Of a stretch of DNA of 34,144 nt, positions 1 to 9,039 are shown in pieces. How positions within the stretch are numbered: the first letter of the stretch is position 1; each line of letters starts with the position of its first letter. The stretch is taken from positions 1 to 34,144 of the forward strand of contig MZGN01000006.1 in NCBI GenBank assembly GCA_002085085.1. The letters run 5' to 3'. The stretch comes from Helicobacteraceae bacterium 4484_230. GTDB lineage: Bacteria; Campylobacterota; Campylobacteria; Campylobacterales; Sulfurimonadaceae. The notes under the pieces are model-generated. The model did no database searches. It was not told the origin of the DNA and saw only the letters and a list, made by a program, of their open reading frames with translations. The translations under genes were made by a program, and so were the position numbers.

Positions 1-633
1 AATACCGAATTTGTCGAAGGCTTCTATGCTGCAGGTGAATGTTCATGTGTCAGCGTCCACGGTGCCAACCGTCTTGGAGCCAATTCGGTTCTTGAAGCAC
101 TTCTGTTTGGCCGGTATGTAGGCAAGACAATGGTGGAAGATGTTGACAAAATCGAACTTAAAACTGCTACGCAGGCCGATGCCCAACGCATGCTTGAAGA
201 AGTTGAGTGGGTATTGACAAATAACGGACAGGAGAGTGTTCCTCGGCTGCGTGACGAACTACAGCAGAGTATGACGGATAATTCCGGCGTCTTCAGAACC
301 AAAGAGACTCTGACAAAACAGATGGAGATACTCAAAGACCTTCGTGAACGATACAAAAATATCCGCATAGAAGATAAATCCAACATATTCAACACCGACC
401 TTCAGGAAGCCTTGGAGCTTGGTCATATGCTGGACTTTTCACTTTTCATAACCAAGAGTGCCCTTTCACGCGAAGAGAGCCGTGGAGCACACTATCGTGA
501 AGATTTTCCACAACGCGACGACAAGAAATTTTTGCACCACACTATGGCCTACATGGATGAAGAGGGCAATATAACTCTTGATAAAATGGATGTCGTTCTC
601 GGCAAGCATGAGCTTAAAGCAAGAAACTATTAA
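1..633 (+). CDS. sdhA: Fumarate reductase / succinate dehydrogenase flavoprotein, SdhA/MfrA type (3' part only)
   Basis: The reading frame is open from base 1 and ends at TAA 631-633, so only the last 210 residues are present; the ORF-track start at 130 is an internal Met. The visible part opens with GFYAAGECSCVSVHGANRLGA, the conserved FAD-binding end of the flavoprotein. It continues into the helical C-terminal domain with SALSREESRGAHYREDFPQRDD, the family's conserved Arg/His segment. The subunit catalyses fumarate/succinate interconversion at FAD and passes electrons to the iron-sulfur subunit. sdhB starts 9 nt downstream and sdhE follows, which points to the SdhABE (8-methylmenaquinol:fumarate reductase) class of Campylobacterota rather than classical Sdh. 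A Tat signal would lie in the missing N-terminus, so location (periplasm or cytoplasm) cannot be read here. Confidence 0.9.
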   Translation, partial: NTEFVEGFYAAGECSCVSVHGANRLGANSVLEALLFGRYVGKTMVEDVDKIELKTATQADAQRMLEEVEWVLTNNGQESVPRLRDELQQSMTDNSGVFRTKETLTKQMEILKDLRERYKNIRIEDKSNIFNTDLQEALELGHMLDFSLFITKSALSREESRGAHYREDFPQRDDKKFLHHTMAYMDEEGNITLDKMDVVLGKHELKARNY

Positions 634-642
634 GGAGCCGAT

Positions 643-1623
643 GTGAGTGAGACAATAACAACAAAAAAAGTTACTTTTAAAGTCTTCCGCTTCAATGCGG
701 AGACTGACTATCTTCCTTATTACAATGAATATAAAATGGATGTCACGTCGGAAGAGGTGGTACTTGACATCCTTAACCGTATCAAATGGGATCATGACGG
801 AAGTTTTTCATACCGCAGAAGCTGCAGACATGGTATCTGCGGAGCCTGTGCGGTAACAGTAAACGGACGTGCAACGCTCGCATGTAAAGAGAATCTGCAT
901 GGACTGATGGATCTTTTCGGAGACGAACTTACCATCGAACCGCAGAGTGTCAAACGTGCTGTCAAAGATATGATAATCGACAAATCAGATTTCTGGGAAA
1001 AGCATGACCAGATACAGCCTTATCTTATCAGCCATATCGAAGAGCACCCGGAAATGGAGTGTGCCGTTTCACCCGAAGAGTCTGAACAGCTTCTTGAAGC
1101 AGACCTTTGCATACAGTGCGGTGCCTGCCACTACGCATGTCCAGTCGTTGAAGTCAATGAAGACTACATCGGTCCTGCCGCTTTCGTAAAAGCATACCGT
1201 TTTGAGGCAGATGTACGGGATGAGGCCCATGTCGCCAGACTTGAAACTGTTAGTGCCCCTTCACAGGGTGTCTGGGACTGTGTCAAATGCTTTGAGTGTG
1301 CAGAAGCATGCCCGAAAGATATCAACCCGATCGAAAAGATCACAAAACTGCACAATATGCTCTTTGAAGAGCGCGTCTTTAAAAATCCTGTTGCTGAACG
1401 TCATGCAGTCGGTTTCCAGCACTCTATCGCGAGACACGGTCTGTTGGATGAAGGTGAACTGGTTCGGTATTCAGAAGGCAATATAGGCGTTCTCAAACAT
1501 GTTCCGGTAGCAATCAAAATGTATAAAAAAGGCAAAATAGTACTGCCTTGGAATATGCCAAAATCCGACAAGCTTGACGAGATCAAAAAGCTTATCGAAT
1601 CATCATCGACATCGAACTATTAA
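643..1623 (+). CDS. sdhB: Fumarate reductase / succinate dehydrogenase iron-sulfur subunit, SdhB/MfrB type
   Basis: 326 residues from a GTG start with AAGGAG six bases upstream; the ATG at 641 is out of frame. The N-terminal plant-type ferredoxin domain carries [2Fe-2S] ligands Cys61, 66, 69 and 81 (CRHGICGAC, then VNGRATLAC). The C-terminal dicluster domain has CIQCGACHYACP (Cys156-166) and CVKCFECAEACP (Cys213-223). The protein relays electrons between the SdhA flavin and SdhE. At 326 aa it is longer than FrdB of the frdCAB operon in this window (249 aa), and it has a C-terminal tail past the last cluster. The N-terminal stretch FNAETDYLPYYNEY recurs in recognisable form in the odd protein at 4963-6192. 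It is co-transcribed with sdhA (9-nt gap) and sdhE (11-nt gap). Confidence 0.93.
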   Translation: MSETITTKKVTFKVFRFNAETDYLPYYNEYKMDVTSEEVVLDILNRIKWDHDGSFSYRRSCRHGICGACAVTVNGRATLACKENLHGLMDLFGDELTIEPQSVKRAVKDMIIDKSDFWEKHDQIQPYLISHIEEHPEMECAVSPEESEQLLEADLCIQCGACHYACPVVEVNEDYIGPAAFVKAYRFEADVRDEAHVARLETVSAPSQGVWDCVKCFECAEACPKDINPIEKITKLHNMLFEERVFKNPVAERHAVGFQHSIARHGLLDEGELVRYSEGNIGVLKHVPVAIKMYKKGKIVLPWNMPKSDKLDEIKKLIESSSTSNY

Positions 1624-1634
1624 GGAGCGCCGAC

Positions 1635-2522
1635 ATGGGAAAACTACAATACGCACTATTTACCGGATGTACGGCGAAAGAGAGTACGCCGGAACAGCTT
1701 AAATCTACCTACGCAGTTGCTGAAAAACTGGGTATAGAACTGATTGAGCTTAGCGAAGCCAGCTGTTGCGGTGCTTCACACCTGCAGGATTACGATGACT
1801 TTCTGTCACTTGTTCTAAATGCCAGAAATATCTGCTATGCAGAGTCCAGAAACATGACTATGGTAACGATCTGCAACACCTGTCAGCTGAACACGGCTAT
1901 GACTAAGCACAGACTCGACAATGATCCTGAGCTGAAAGCACGCGTCAATGAAAAACTTGCAGAAGTAGGACTGGAGTACAAAGGTACATCACAGATCACC
2001 CACTTTCTGTATGCAATAATAGACGACTTTGGGCTTGATAAAATAAAAGAGATGGTTGTAACACCTCTTAGTAAATTCAACATAGCGCCATTTTACGGAT
2101 GCCACAATATCCGCCCTTCCGAACTTCAGAACGAATCACACAAGAATCCGGAAAATCCGTATGTGCCTACATCCCTCGATGATCTTATCATCGCATGCGG
2201 CGGTGTTAATGTGGATTATGAAGAGAAGAACAAATGCTGCGGCTTCCATGTTGAGCTTCAGGCTCCAAAAACTGCGGCAATTCTTACCGGTAATGCCCTT
2301 AAAGGTGCCATTGACCAGAATGCAGACTTGATGGTCACTCCGTGCCCTCTGTGCCATTTGAAACTTGATACCCAGTACGGACATGCCTCTCATGCGGTAG
2401 GACGCGATGTAAAGATGCCTATACTTCATATGCAGCAGATGGTCGGCCTTGCCCTTGGCTGTACACCGGACGAACTGGGACTTGAACATAACCTGTACGG
2501 CAAAGTACCCTTCCCGGCCTGA
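1635..2522 (+). CDS. sdhE: SdhE/MfrE: heterodisulfide-reductase-B-like (CCG domain) subunit of the fumarate reductase
   Basis: 295 residues; ATG 1635 has GGAG upstream. Two complete CCG domains are visible. The first has GC12, CC44-45G and CNTC (80-83). The second has FYGC, CCGF and CPLC in the C-terminal half. In HdrB and SdhE proteins these cysteines bind unusual [4Fe-4S] clusters, so the subunit takes the place of a haem-b membrane anchor and links SdhAB to the (methyl)menaquinol pool. No transmembrane segment is obvious; membrane contact would be peripheral, as known for the family. The second CCG domain (FNIA...CCGF...AVGR...MPI) is the template that the cluster-less protein at 4963-6192 resembles. 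The stop codon lies in the loop of a GC-rich hairpin. Confidence 0.9.
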   Translation: MGKLQYALFTGCTAKESTPEQLKSTYAVAEKLGIELIELSEASCCGASHLQDYDDFLSLVLNARNICYAESRNMTMVTICNTCQLNTAMTKHRLDNDPELKARVNEKLAEVGLEYKGTSQITHFLYAIIDDFGLDKIKEMVVTPLSKFNIAPFYGCHNIRPSELQNESHKNPENPYVPTSLDDLIIACGGVNVDYEEKNKCCGFHVELQAPKTAAILTGNALKGAIDQNADLMVTPCPLCHLKLDTQYGHASHAVGRDVKMPILHMQQMVGLALGCTPDELGLEHNLYGKVPFPA

Positions 2523-2531
2523 CAGCCGGGA
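2512..2531 (+). terminator. GC-rich hairpin spanning the sdhE stop codon
   Basis: TCCCGGC pairs perfectly with GCCGGGA across a 6-nt loop, and the sdhE TGA begins in the loop. No U-run follows (ATCTTCCG), so it is not a typical intrinsic terminator. It may reduce read-through into xth or protect the 3' end of the sdhABE transcript. The pairing is seen; the function is inference. Confidence 0.4.
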
Positions 2532-2549
2532 TCTTCCGAACATATAATC

Positions 2550-3326
2550 ATGTCTGACTCAACAGAAATCATATCATGGAATGTAAACGGCATACGTGCT
2601 ATTGCAAACAAAAAAGCACTTGAATGGATAGATGAACGCCAACCTGACATTCTCTGTCTTCAGGAGATAAAAGCATCGGCTTCACAGTTTCCGGACAATC
2701 TGTTCGATACGGAATATTCCGAACTGACCATAAACAGCGGTGAGCGAAAAGGATATTCCGGTACGGCTGTTTTTTCCCATCTAATACCTGAATCAACCGA
2801 CTACTGCCTCTCCATAGACAGACTGCATGAAGGAAGAATTATACAGCACAACTATGATGACTTCATTCTCTTTAATGTCTATTTTCCCAATGGCCAGAAA
2901 GATGAGGAGAGGCTTTCATATAAAATGGAATTTTATAACAAGTTTCTAAACTGTTGCGATTCACTACGTGAAGACGGACACTCCATCGTCATATGTGGCG
3001 ACATCAATACTGCACACAAAGAGATAGATCTGAAAAATCCAAAATCAAACTCAAAGACATCAGGCTTCCTGCCCGAAGAGCGCGCATGGATAGACAAACT
3101 GATAGAGCATGGCTATATCGACACCTTCCGTTATGTCCACGGTGATATAGAAGATGAATACAGCTGGTGGAGTTATCGCTTTAGTGCACGTACAAAAAAT
3201 GTGGGCTGGCGAATAGACTATTTTTTTATTTCAGACGATCTTGCCGAGTATCTTGAAGATGCATTCATATTACAAAATATCAATGGTTCAGACCACTGTC
3301 CGGTAGGAATTCGTCTAAATATTTAA
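2550..3326 (+). CDS. xth: Exodeoxyribonuclease III (AP endonuclease)
   Basis: 258 residues, the usual length for the ExoA/Xth family. Exonuclease-endonuclease-phosphatase fold motifs are in order: ISWNVNGIRA (metal-site Asn), LCLQEIKAS (metal-binding Glu), YFPNGQKDEER, CGDINTAHKEIDL (catalytic Asp/Asn pair), and GSDHCPV near the C-terminus (catalytic His). It cleaves 5' of abasic sites in base-excision repair and has 3'-5' exonuclease/3'-phosphatase activity. It follows sdhE by 27 nt on the same strand with a GC-rich hairpin between. No good Shine-Dalgarno precedes ATG 2550, so translation may depend on upstream translation. A link to sdhABE beyond co-orientation is not suggested. Confidence 0.9.
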   Translation: MSDSTEIISWNVNGIRAIANKKALEWIDERQPDILCLQEIKASASQFPDNLFDTEYSELTINSGERKGYSGTAVFSHLIPESTDYCLSIDRLHEGRIIQHNYDDFILFNVYFPNGQKDEERLSYKMEFYNKFLNCCDSLREDGHSIVICGDINTAHKEIDLKNPKSNSKTSGFLPEERAWIDKLIEHGYIDTFRYVHGDIEDEYSWWSYRFSARTKNVGWRIDYFFISDDLAEYLEDAFILQNINGSDHCPVGIRLNI

Positions 3327-3437
3327 TACCTGCCGGCCAACTCTGCAGAAAAGCCCCTGATCTAGAGCTCCCCTTAAGCATATAAGACTAAAATATCTAT
3401 AGCACACCTAATAAATATAAAAACTAAAAGGACATTT

Positions 3438-4958
3438 ATGACAGATCATCGTGCAAGTGGTATTCTGCTGCATCCAACATCTCTTCCCTCCTCCTGGGGT
3501 ATCGGTGATTTCGGTCCTTCTGCGAGAAATTTCATTGATTTTTTATCATCATGCGGACAGAGCGTATGGCAGATGCTTCCTATAGGACCGACAGGCTACG
3601 GTGACTCTCCGTACCAGTCGCTCTCGGCTTTTGCAGGAAACCCTATGCTTATCAGTCCGGATATTCTTTTTAAAGAAGGATTGCTCTCAGAAAGCGATCT
3701 TGAGAATATCGATTTTTCCAGAGACAGTGTCGACTATGCAAATGTCATTCACTGGAAACAGAAACTTTTATCAAAAGCATACAGAAATCATGTTGAGGCC
3801 CCTGAAGCAAAACTTGAACATGAATATAAAGCCTTTGCAAAAAAACATGCTTCATGGCTTGACGATTATGCGCTTTTTGCGGCACTGAAAGAGCATTTTG
3901 ACCTAAAGCCGTGGACAGAATGGCCTGAAGAACTGATAAAGCGTAGAGCAAAAGCTCTGAAAAAATTCTCTATAAAATTAAAAGATCTCATAGACGAACA
4001 CCGCTTTGTACAGTTTCTCTTTTTTAAACAGTGGGATGATCTTCACGAATATGCCAGGTTAAAACATATCAGTATTATTGGCGACATACCCATTTTCCTT
4101 GCTCATGACTCCAGTGACGTCTGGAGCCACCAGGAGTGGTTTTTTCTTGACGAAGACGGCTACCCTACTGTTATAGCTGGAGTACCGCCGGATTACTTCA
4201 GTGCTACCGGGCAGCGTTGGGGTAACCCTATATATAATTGGAACAGGTTGGAAAAAGATGGGTACTCATTCTGGATAGAACGCATTAGACTGCTTTCAGA
4301 AATATTTGACATCATCCGCATAGACCACTTCAGGGGATTTGCCGGATACTGGGAGATACCGGCTTCAGAAGAGACTGCAATCAACGGGGAGTGGAAAAAG
4401 GGACCCGGCGCCAAACTTTTTCACTGCATTAACAATGCAATAGACGGCGAATTAAATATTATTGCCGAAGATCTTGGCATTATAACTGACGATGTCACTG
4501 CACTTATCGATGAGCTTGGCTATCCGGGTATGGCCGTTCTTCAATTTGGATTTGAATCCATGAACGGCAGTGATGAGACATCCTTTCTTCCACACAATCT
4601 CCGTAAAAACCAGGTTGTCTACACTGCCACTCACGATAATGACACGACCGTCGGATGGTGGAACAAGCAGAGTGATGATATACAGGATTTTACCAGACGC
4701 TATCTCAGTACAGATGCCATGACGATACACCGTGATTTTATGCGGGCTGCACTCTCATCTGTCTGTAAACTGGCAATATTTCCAATGCAGGATCTGCTTG
4801 GGCTTGGAAGCGAAGCATGTATGAACCGCCCGGGAACAGCCAGCGGAAACTGGCAGTGGCGTTTTACAGAAAAGATGTTGACGGAAACTGTTAAAGAAGA
4901 CCTGATTGAAATGACACGGCTCTACGGTAGAGAGCCGACACATCTCTTAAAAAGCTAA
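3438..4958 (+). CDS. malQ: 4-alpha-glucanotransferase (amylomaltase, GH77)
   Basis: 506 residues, typical for bacterial MalQ. The start has AAAAGGAC seven to eight bases upstream. The N-terminus RASGILLHPTSLPS and the GPTGYGDSPYQS motif are hallmarks of GH77. Catalytic residues are visible: nucleophile Asp in RIDHFRGF, acid/base Glu in IIAEDLG, and transition-state Asp in ATHDNDTTVGWW. The enzyme transfers alpha-1,4-glucan segments between malto-oligosaccharides in glycogen metabolism; no other glycogen gene lies in the window. A 111-nt gap separates it from xth. It contains AT-rich sequence (CATATAAGACTAAAATATCTATAG) that could hold its own -10 element, but no single match is convincing. It ends 4 nt before the convergent gene at 4963. 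A 7-bp hairpin (CGGCTCT/AGAGCCG) lies within its last codons. Confidence 0.93.
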   Translation: MTDHRASGILLHPTSLPSSWGIGDFGPSARNFIDFLSSCGQSVWQMLPIGPTGYGDSPYQSLSAFAGNPMLISPDILFKEGLLSESDLENIDFSRDSVDYANVIHWKQKLLSKAYRNHVEAPEAKLEHEYKAFAKKHASWLDDYALFAALKEHFDLKPWTEWPEELIKRRAKALKKFSIKLKDLIDEHRFVQFLFFKQWDDLHEYARLKHISIIGDIPIFLAHDSSDVWSHQEWFFLDEDGYPTVIAGVPPDYFSATGQRWGNPIYNWNRLEKDGYSFWIERIRLLSEIFDIIRIDHFRGFAGYWEIPASEETAINGEWKKGPGAKLFHCINNAIDGELNIIAEDLGIITDDVTALIDELGYPGMAVLQFGFESMNGSDETSFLPHNLRKNQVVYTATHDNDTTVGWWNKQSDDIQDFTRRYLSTDAMTIHRDFMRAALSSVCKLAIFPMQDLLGLGSEACMNRPGTASGNWQWRFTEKMLTETVKEDLIEMTRLYGREPTHLLKS

Positions 4959-4962
4959 AAGG

Positions 4963-6192
4963 CTATATGAACGATACGGAGACTCTGTGCCTATCATCAA
5001 TACCAAGTTCTTTTTTATCGGCAATGCCGGCAGAAAGCACAACAAGCTCAGCAAGCGTCACTATCGGCATAGGAATCTCTCTTCCAACCGCATTTTGACA
5101 CTTGCTGCCCAGTTGATCAAACATTTCGAAAGCTTCATCCGAATCTACGACAAGAATATCTGCAGAGTTGTCAAATGCATCCACAAGTATATTTCCGGCT
5201 TTTTTATAGGCTATCTCCGGTGCATTATCTTTAATCCCAAAGCCGCACGCCCTGTCACTTAGATCAAAATCCACAATACCTCCGCCAACTGCCTTTATAA
5301 CACTTCCAGCGCACTCATATGTACTCTTATCGGCTCTGCTTCCGCAATAAAAAGCAATATTGAAATCCTTAAACGGATGCTTTACGGCATCGGCAACAGT
5401 TTCAACGCCTATCTTTGAAATTAGATCAAGAGCGTCCTCTGGTTCATGCTCGGCATTGAAATGGGATGAGAGAATTTTTAAAGCAGGATCTTCCTGTTTC
5501 TCTTTTTTACCAGGCAGGACATTTTTGCACTTATCCATAATAAATTTGACCGGTGCCATCTGCTCGGTATTTACCAGCAAATTCTCTTCTATCAGCTGTT
5601 TCAGCTCATCGATGATTTCGCTTATATCTACCGAGGGGTATTGATTGTTTTCATATTCATAAAGCCCGATACCGTTCTTTTCGTCCGAGATAATCTCAAG
5701 TATCTCTTTTTTATGCTCGCTGCCGTTCTTTATAAGACGGTGTGCCAGAACAAAAAGAGAGTCGCCGAAATAGTCTCTGTTGTATTTGAGTGTTTCTGAA
5801 GCATAGTATGTCGCATAAAGCGTTCTGTAGAACTTCAAATCATCTTCACTGCAAAAGGCACTGAGGTTCTCATACTTTTGCATAAAATCGTCATCATTGA
5901 AACGCAGACAGTTTGTAGATCTGTAGATGGATGCAGGCTCTATCTTTATTCTGTTTCCAAATACTTCTACGATTTCCGACAGCTTTATTCTTGCATCAAG
6001 AAGCTTTGAATTTATCTGCACTATCGTCTTTATTTTTGGGTATTCAAAAGTCGGTTCCATCTCCTGAACACTCTTAAGCAGATCTTTTATATTTTTTGAT
6101 CCGTCTATTTCCAGATCAAAGGATCTGTAAAAAGGCAGATAATCCAGTTTTGAATCAAAAAAATAGAGTTCGGCATTTATTTCAACATTCAT
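4963..6192 (-). CDS. Cluster-less SdhB/SdhE-like chimera of unknown function, downstream of frdCAB
   Basis: 409 residues; ATG 6192 is preceded by AGAGGATGGG. Residues 1 to ~115 align by eye with SdhB of this window: FDSKLDYLPFY vs FNAETDYLPYY, then VEVFGNRIKIEP vs MDLFGDELTIEP. The segment that would hold CRHGICGAC is deleted. A middle, probably helical region (~115-270) has no SdhB dicluster motifs. From residue 277 it aligns with the second CCG domain of SdhE: FNIAFYCG, GGGIVDFDLSDRACGFG, NAVGREIPMPI and a C-terminal ELGIDD. However, CCG has become ACG and the CPLC segment is VVDSDEAF. It is therefore a fusion of an SdhB-like and an SdhE-like part that should bind no cluster. I believe uncharacterised proteins of this kind (DUF5644/HdrB-C-like names) exist in Campylobacterota but cannot verify it. 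It lies 109 nt after frdB, same strand. A maturation factor, decoy or regulator are guesses. Confidence 0.75.
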   Translation of the reverse strand: MNVEINAELYFFDSKLDYLPFYRSFDLEIDGSKNIKDLLKSVQEMEPTFEYPKIKTIVQINSKLLDARIKLSEIVEVFGNRIKIEPASIYRSTNCLRFNDDDFMQKYENLSAFCSEDDLKFYRTLYATYYASETLKYNRDYFGDSLFVLAHRLIKNGSEHKKEILEIISDEKNGIGLYEYENNQYPSVDISEIIDELKQLIEENLLVNTEQMAPVKFIMDKCKNVLPGKKEKQEDPALKILSSHFNAEHEPEDALDLISKIGVETVADAVKHPFKDFNIAFYCGSRADKSTYECAGSVIKAVGGGIVDFDLSDRACGFGIKDNAPEIAYKKAGNILVDAFDNSADILVVDSDEAFEMFDQLGSKCQNAVGREIPMPIVTLAELVVLSAGIADKKELGIDDRHRVSVSFI

Positions 6193-6301
6193 AATATTCC
6201 CATCCTCTTTTATAGTAAAGCACCTATGGTATTTTGCCTAATTTTACAACTCGTTCTTATATTTTCTACTTAAGACATATGTACCGAACTATATCATCGG
6301 T

Positions 6302-7051
6302 CTACTTCCCTATCTCAACCATTTTTCTGCGCAGATATGCTATCTTGGACTGCAATGGAAGATCTTTGGGGCATACATCCTCGCAGCCCAGAAGTGTCAT
6401 ACAGCCAAACACACCATCTTCATCACCGACCAATTCATAATAATCCTTATTACTTCTTTTATCACGAGGGTCAAGCTGATAACGGGCTATCTTGTTCATC
6501 CCGACGGCACCGACAAAATTCTCACGCATCTGAATGGTACCACACCCTGCAACACAGCAGCCACACTCCACACAGCGGTCAAGTTCATATATTTCTTCAG
6601 CAAGCTCAGGCTCCATGCGTTCTTCAAGCTTATGTACATCTATCTCTTCCTGGGCATGTATCCAGGTCTCAAGCCTTTCATTTAAACCACGCATCCACCT
6701 GCCGGTATAGATCGAAAGGTCACCGATCAGCTCAAAAAACGGCAGAGGGGCTAGCATGATCTCAGGGTCCAGTTTGGCTGTCAGCGTCCTGCACGCCAAT
6801 CCGGGACGGCCGTTTATAAGCATTGCACAACTACCACAAATACCCGCACGACAGACAAAATCAAATTTCAAAGAAGCATCATAATGCTCGCGAATATCAT
6901 TAAGTACAATAAAAAGTGTCATACCTGGAGCTTCTTCGATCTCGAAAGTCTCTATGTGCGGCTTGTCGCCTTTTACATGAGGATCATATTTTAATATACT
7001 TATTTTAAGCAGTCTTGCTTTTTTATTTTCCACTTTTTGCTCCTTTATCAT
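6302..7051 (-). CDS. frdB: Quinol:fumarate reductase iron-sulfur subunit FrdB
   Basis: 249 residues, close to Wolinella FrdB (~239). [2Fe-2S] ligands appear in [21 protein letters not shown]. The dicluster domain has [11 protein letters not shown] and, later, [15 protein letters not shown], giving the [4Fe-4S] and [3Fe-4S] sets. It carries electrons between the FrdC haems and the FrdA flavin on the cytoplasmic face. Its start codon overlaps the frdA stop by 4 nt (ATGA), indicating translational coupling. It differs clearly from the longer SdhB at 643-1623, so the two are separate enzyme classes rather than a recent duplication. Confidence 0.95.
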   Translation of the reverse strand: MIKEQKVENKKARLLKISILKYDPHVKGDKPHIETFEIEEAPGMTLFIVLNDIREHYDASLKFDFVCRAGICGSCAMLINGRPGLACRTLTAKLDPEIMLAPLPFFELIGDLSIYTGRWMRGLNERLETWIHAQEEIDVHKLEERMEPELAEEIYELDRCVECGCCVAGCGTIQMRENFVGAVGMNKIARYQLDPRDKRSNKDYYELVGDEDGVFGCMTLLGCEDVCPKDLPLQSKIAYLRRKMVEIGK

Positions 7052-9039
7052 ATAAGAGGTTCATTCAGGCGTTCATTTCTTCCGCGGTACTTTTCTGGAA
7101 GAAGCTCTTCATAGTGCATCAGCGCACGCTGCACTTCAAAACGGTCAAGCCCCTCTTCTTCCACCTCTACACGTATCTGATCGACCTGCCTCTGGCGTAT
7201 CTCGCTCTTTGGGTGGCGGATCGTCATATCTTTGCCGTATCCACGAAACCCGGGAGGAAGCTCCATCGTATCGATATCTATCTCTTCGTAACTTACAGTT
7301 GGCATTGTCTTGTCCGGATCGTCCCATCTCATAATGGTTCTTTTAAGCCACTCTTTGTCATTACGCTCAGGGTAGTCCTCACGGGCATGTGCACCACGGC
7401 TCTCCGTGCGCAAAAGCGCACCGTATGCCACTGTCAAAGCAACTTTTATCATTCTTTTTGTTCTGTATGCATTTACCAGAGCAGGGTTCGCGGCCAGTGA
7501 TTTTGATCTGAATACCTCTATGTTGTGGCTCCTGAAAAGCAGCTGCTCCAGCTCTTCTACCGCCTTTTTGAGATCTTTGCCGTTACGGAAGATCCCGACT
7601 TTTTCCATCATGATCTTTTCCATTGCGCGCCGAAGCACATAAGCATCTTCACCGTTCTTGTTGTGAATAAATCGCTCAAGTCTCTGCTGCTGGTCATTGA
7701 CAAAATGCTCGATCACGGAAGTGTGTATGTTAATACTGCTCTCTTCACTGTCGCAAAAATCTGAAATATACTCGGCAACCAGCATTCCCGATACAACTGT
7801 TTCGCTTACAGAGTTTCCTCCCAGGCGGTTAAAACCGTGCATATCCCAGCAAGCGGCCTCTCCACATGCATACAGACCTTTAAGTGTCTGTGATTCACCT
7901 GTATATTTTGTACGGATACCGCCCATCGAGTAGTGTTGTGTCGGGCGGACAGGGATCCACTCTTTGGCAGGATCTATCCCCAAAAAGTTCTCACAGATCT
8001 CTTTTACTTCACGAAGGTTTTTCTCTATATGCTCACGTCCCAGTATCGTAATATCAAGCCAGAGATGATCTCCGTAGCGAGACGGCACCCCTTTTCCCTT
8101 TCTTATATGTTCTGTCATTCTTCTGGATACAACATCACGTGAGGCAAGCTCCTTTTTCTCCGGTTCATAATCCGGCATGAAACGGTAACCGTCTACATCA
8201 CGCAGAACACCTCCGTCTCCACGACACCCTTCAGTAGTCAAAATACCTACAGGAACGATGGCTGTAGGGTGAAACTGGATCGCCTCCATGTTTCCCAGTG
8301 TGGCAACCCCGGTTTCAAGTGCAATAGCCTGCCCCATACCCTGGCAGATAACGGCATTTGTAGATACACTGTATATTCTTCCGTATCCGCCGGTCGCTAT
8401 CGTCGTTGCTTTGGCTATGTAAGCAACCAACTCACCTGTCATCAGGTTGCGTGCCACGGCACCGTAACAGCGCTTGTTTTCATGTATAAGCGCGATCGCT
8501 TCGAGCCGCTCATGCACCTCTATCCTGTCTTCATGTGCTTTGTTATCCATTGCAAAAAGCATACTGTGACCGGTACCGTCCGAGGTGTAGCAGGTACGCC
8601 ACTTCTTGGTTCCACCAAAGTCCCGTGCGGTAATCAGCCCGTGTGCTTCGCTTTTTTCATTTATAGTTACTTTCTGTGCATTGATGATGGCAGTATGGTC
8701 ACCCTGCCTTACCCTGTTCCACGGCACACCCCATGCAGCCAGTTCACGGATCGCTTTTGGGGCGGTATTTACAAACATACGCACCACTTTCTGATCCGCA
8801 CCCCAGTCACTGCCTTTTACAGTATCTTCAAAATGGATATCTTCATTGTCGCCTTCACCCATTCTGCAGTTACCCAAACTTGCCTGCATCCCGCCCTGAG
8901 CAGCGGCGGAGTGTGAACGTTTCGGCGGAACCAGTGTTAACACAACTACATCGTGTCCGCGTTCCTTGACTCCGGTAGCAGTACGAAGCCCTGCAAGACC
9001 TCCACCTATAACCAATACATCTGTATAAATAATATTCAT
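7048..9039 (-). CDS. frdA: Quinol:fumarate reductase flavoprotein subunit FrdA
   Basis: 663 residues, about the length of Wolinella FrdA (656). The N-terminal FAD motif [12 protein letters not shown] is followed by [11 protein letters not shown], whose His is the covalent FAD attachment site. The fumarate site is visible as [11 protein letters not shown], the catalytic Arg region [13 protein letters not shown] and HYSMGG. The C-terminal domain has [16 protein letters not shown]. The subunit reduces fumarate to succinate, as used in anaerobic respiration or the reductive TCA cycle. Its ATG overlaps the frdC stop by 4 nt and its stop overlaps the frdB start by 4 nt: a tight frdCAB operon as in Wolinella. 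Confidence 0.96.
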   Translation of the reverse strand: MNIIYTDVLVIGGGLAGLRTATGVKERGHDVVVLTLVPPKRSHSAAAQGGMQASLGNCRMGEGDNEDIHFEDTVKGSDWGADQKVVRMFVNTAPKAIRELAAWGVPWNRVRQGDHTAIINAQKVTINEKSEAHGLITARDFGGTKKWRTCYTSDGTGHSMLFAMDNKAHEDRIEVHERLEAIALIHENKRCYGAVARNLMTGELVAYIAKATTIATGGYGRIYSVSTNAVICQGMGQAIALETGVATLGNMEAIQFHPTAIVPVGILTTEGCRGDGGVLRDVDGYRFMPDYEPEKKELASRDVVSRRMTEHIRKGKGVPSRYGDHLWLDITILGREHIEKNLREVKEICENFLGIDPAKEWIPVRPTQHYSMGGIRTKYTGESQTLKGLYACGEAACWDMHGFNRLGGNSVSETVVSGMLVAEYISDFCDSEESSINIHTSVIEHFVNDQQQRLERFIHNKNGEDAYVLRRAMEKIMMEKVGIFRNGKDLKKAVEELEQLLFRSHNIEVFRSKSLAANPALVNAYRTKRMIKVALTVAYGALLRTESRGAHAREDYPERNDKEWLKRTIMRWDDPDKTMPTVSYEEIDIDTMELPPGFRGYGKDMTIRHPKSEIRQRQVDQIRVEVEEEGLDRFEVQRALMHYEELLPEKYRGRNERLNEPLI

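Noticed and set aside
2543-2548. TATAAT directly before the xth ATG
   Set aside because: A -10 ending 1 nt before the start codon would put transcription inside the gene; treated as chance in AT-rich sequence.
4917-4937. CGGCTCT/AGAGCCG hairpin as malQ terminator
   Set aside because: Lies inside the malQ coding region and is not followed by a U-run; more likely chance.
8269-8916. 215-aa plus-strand ORF
   Set aside because: Lies entirely antisense to frdA, has no recognisable motif and is a shadow frame.
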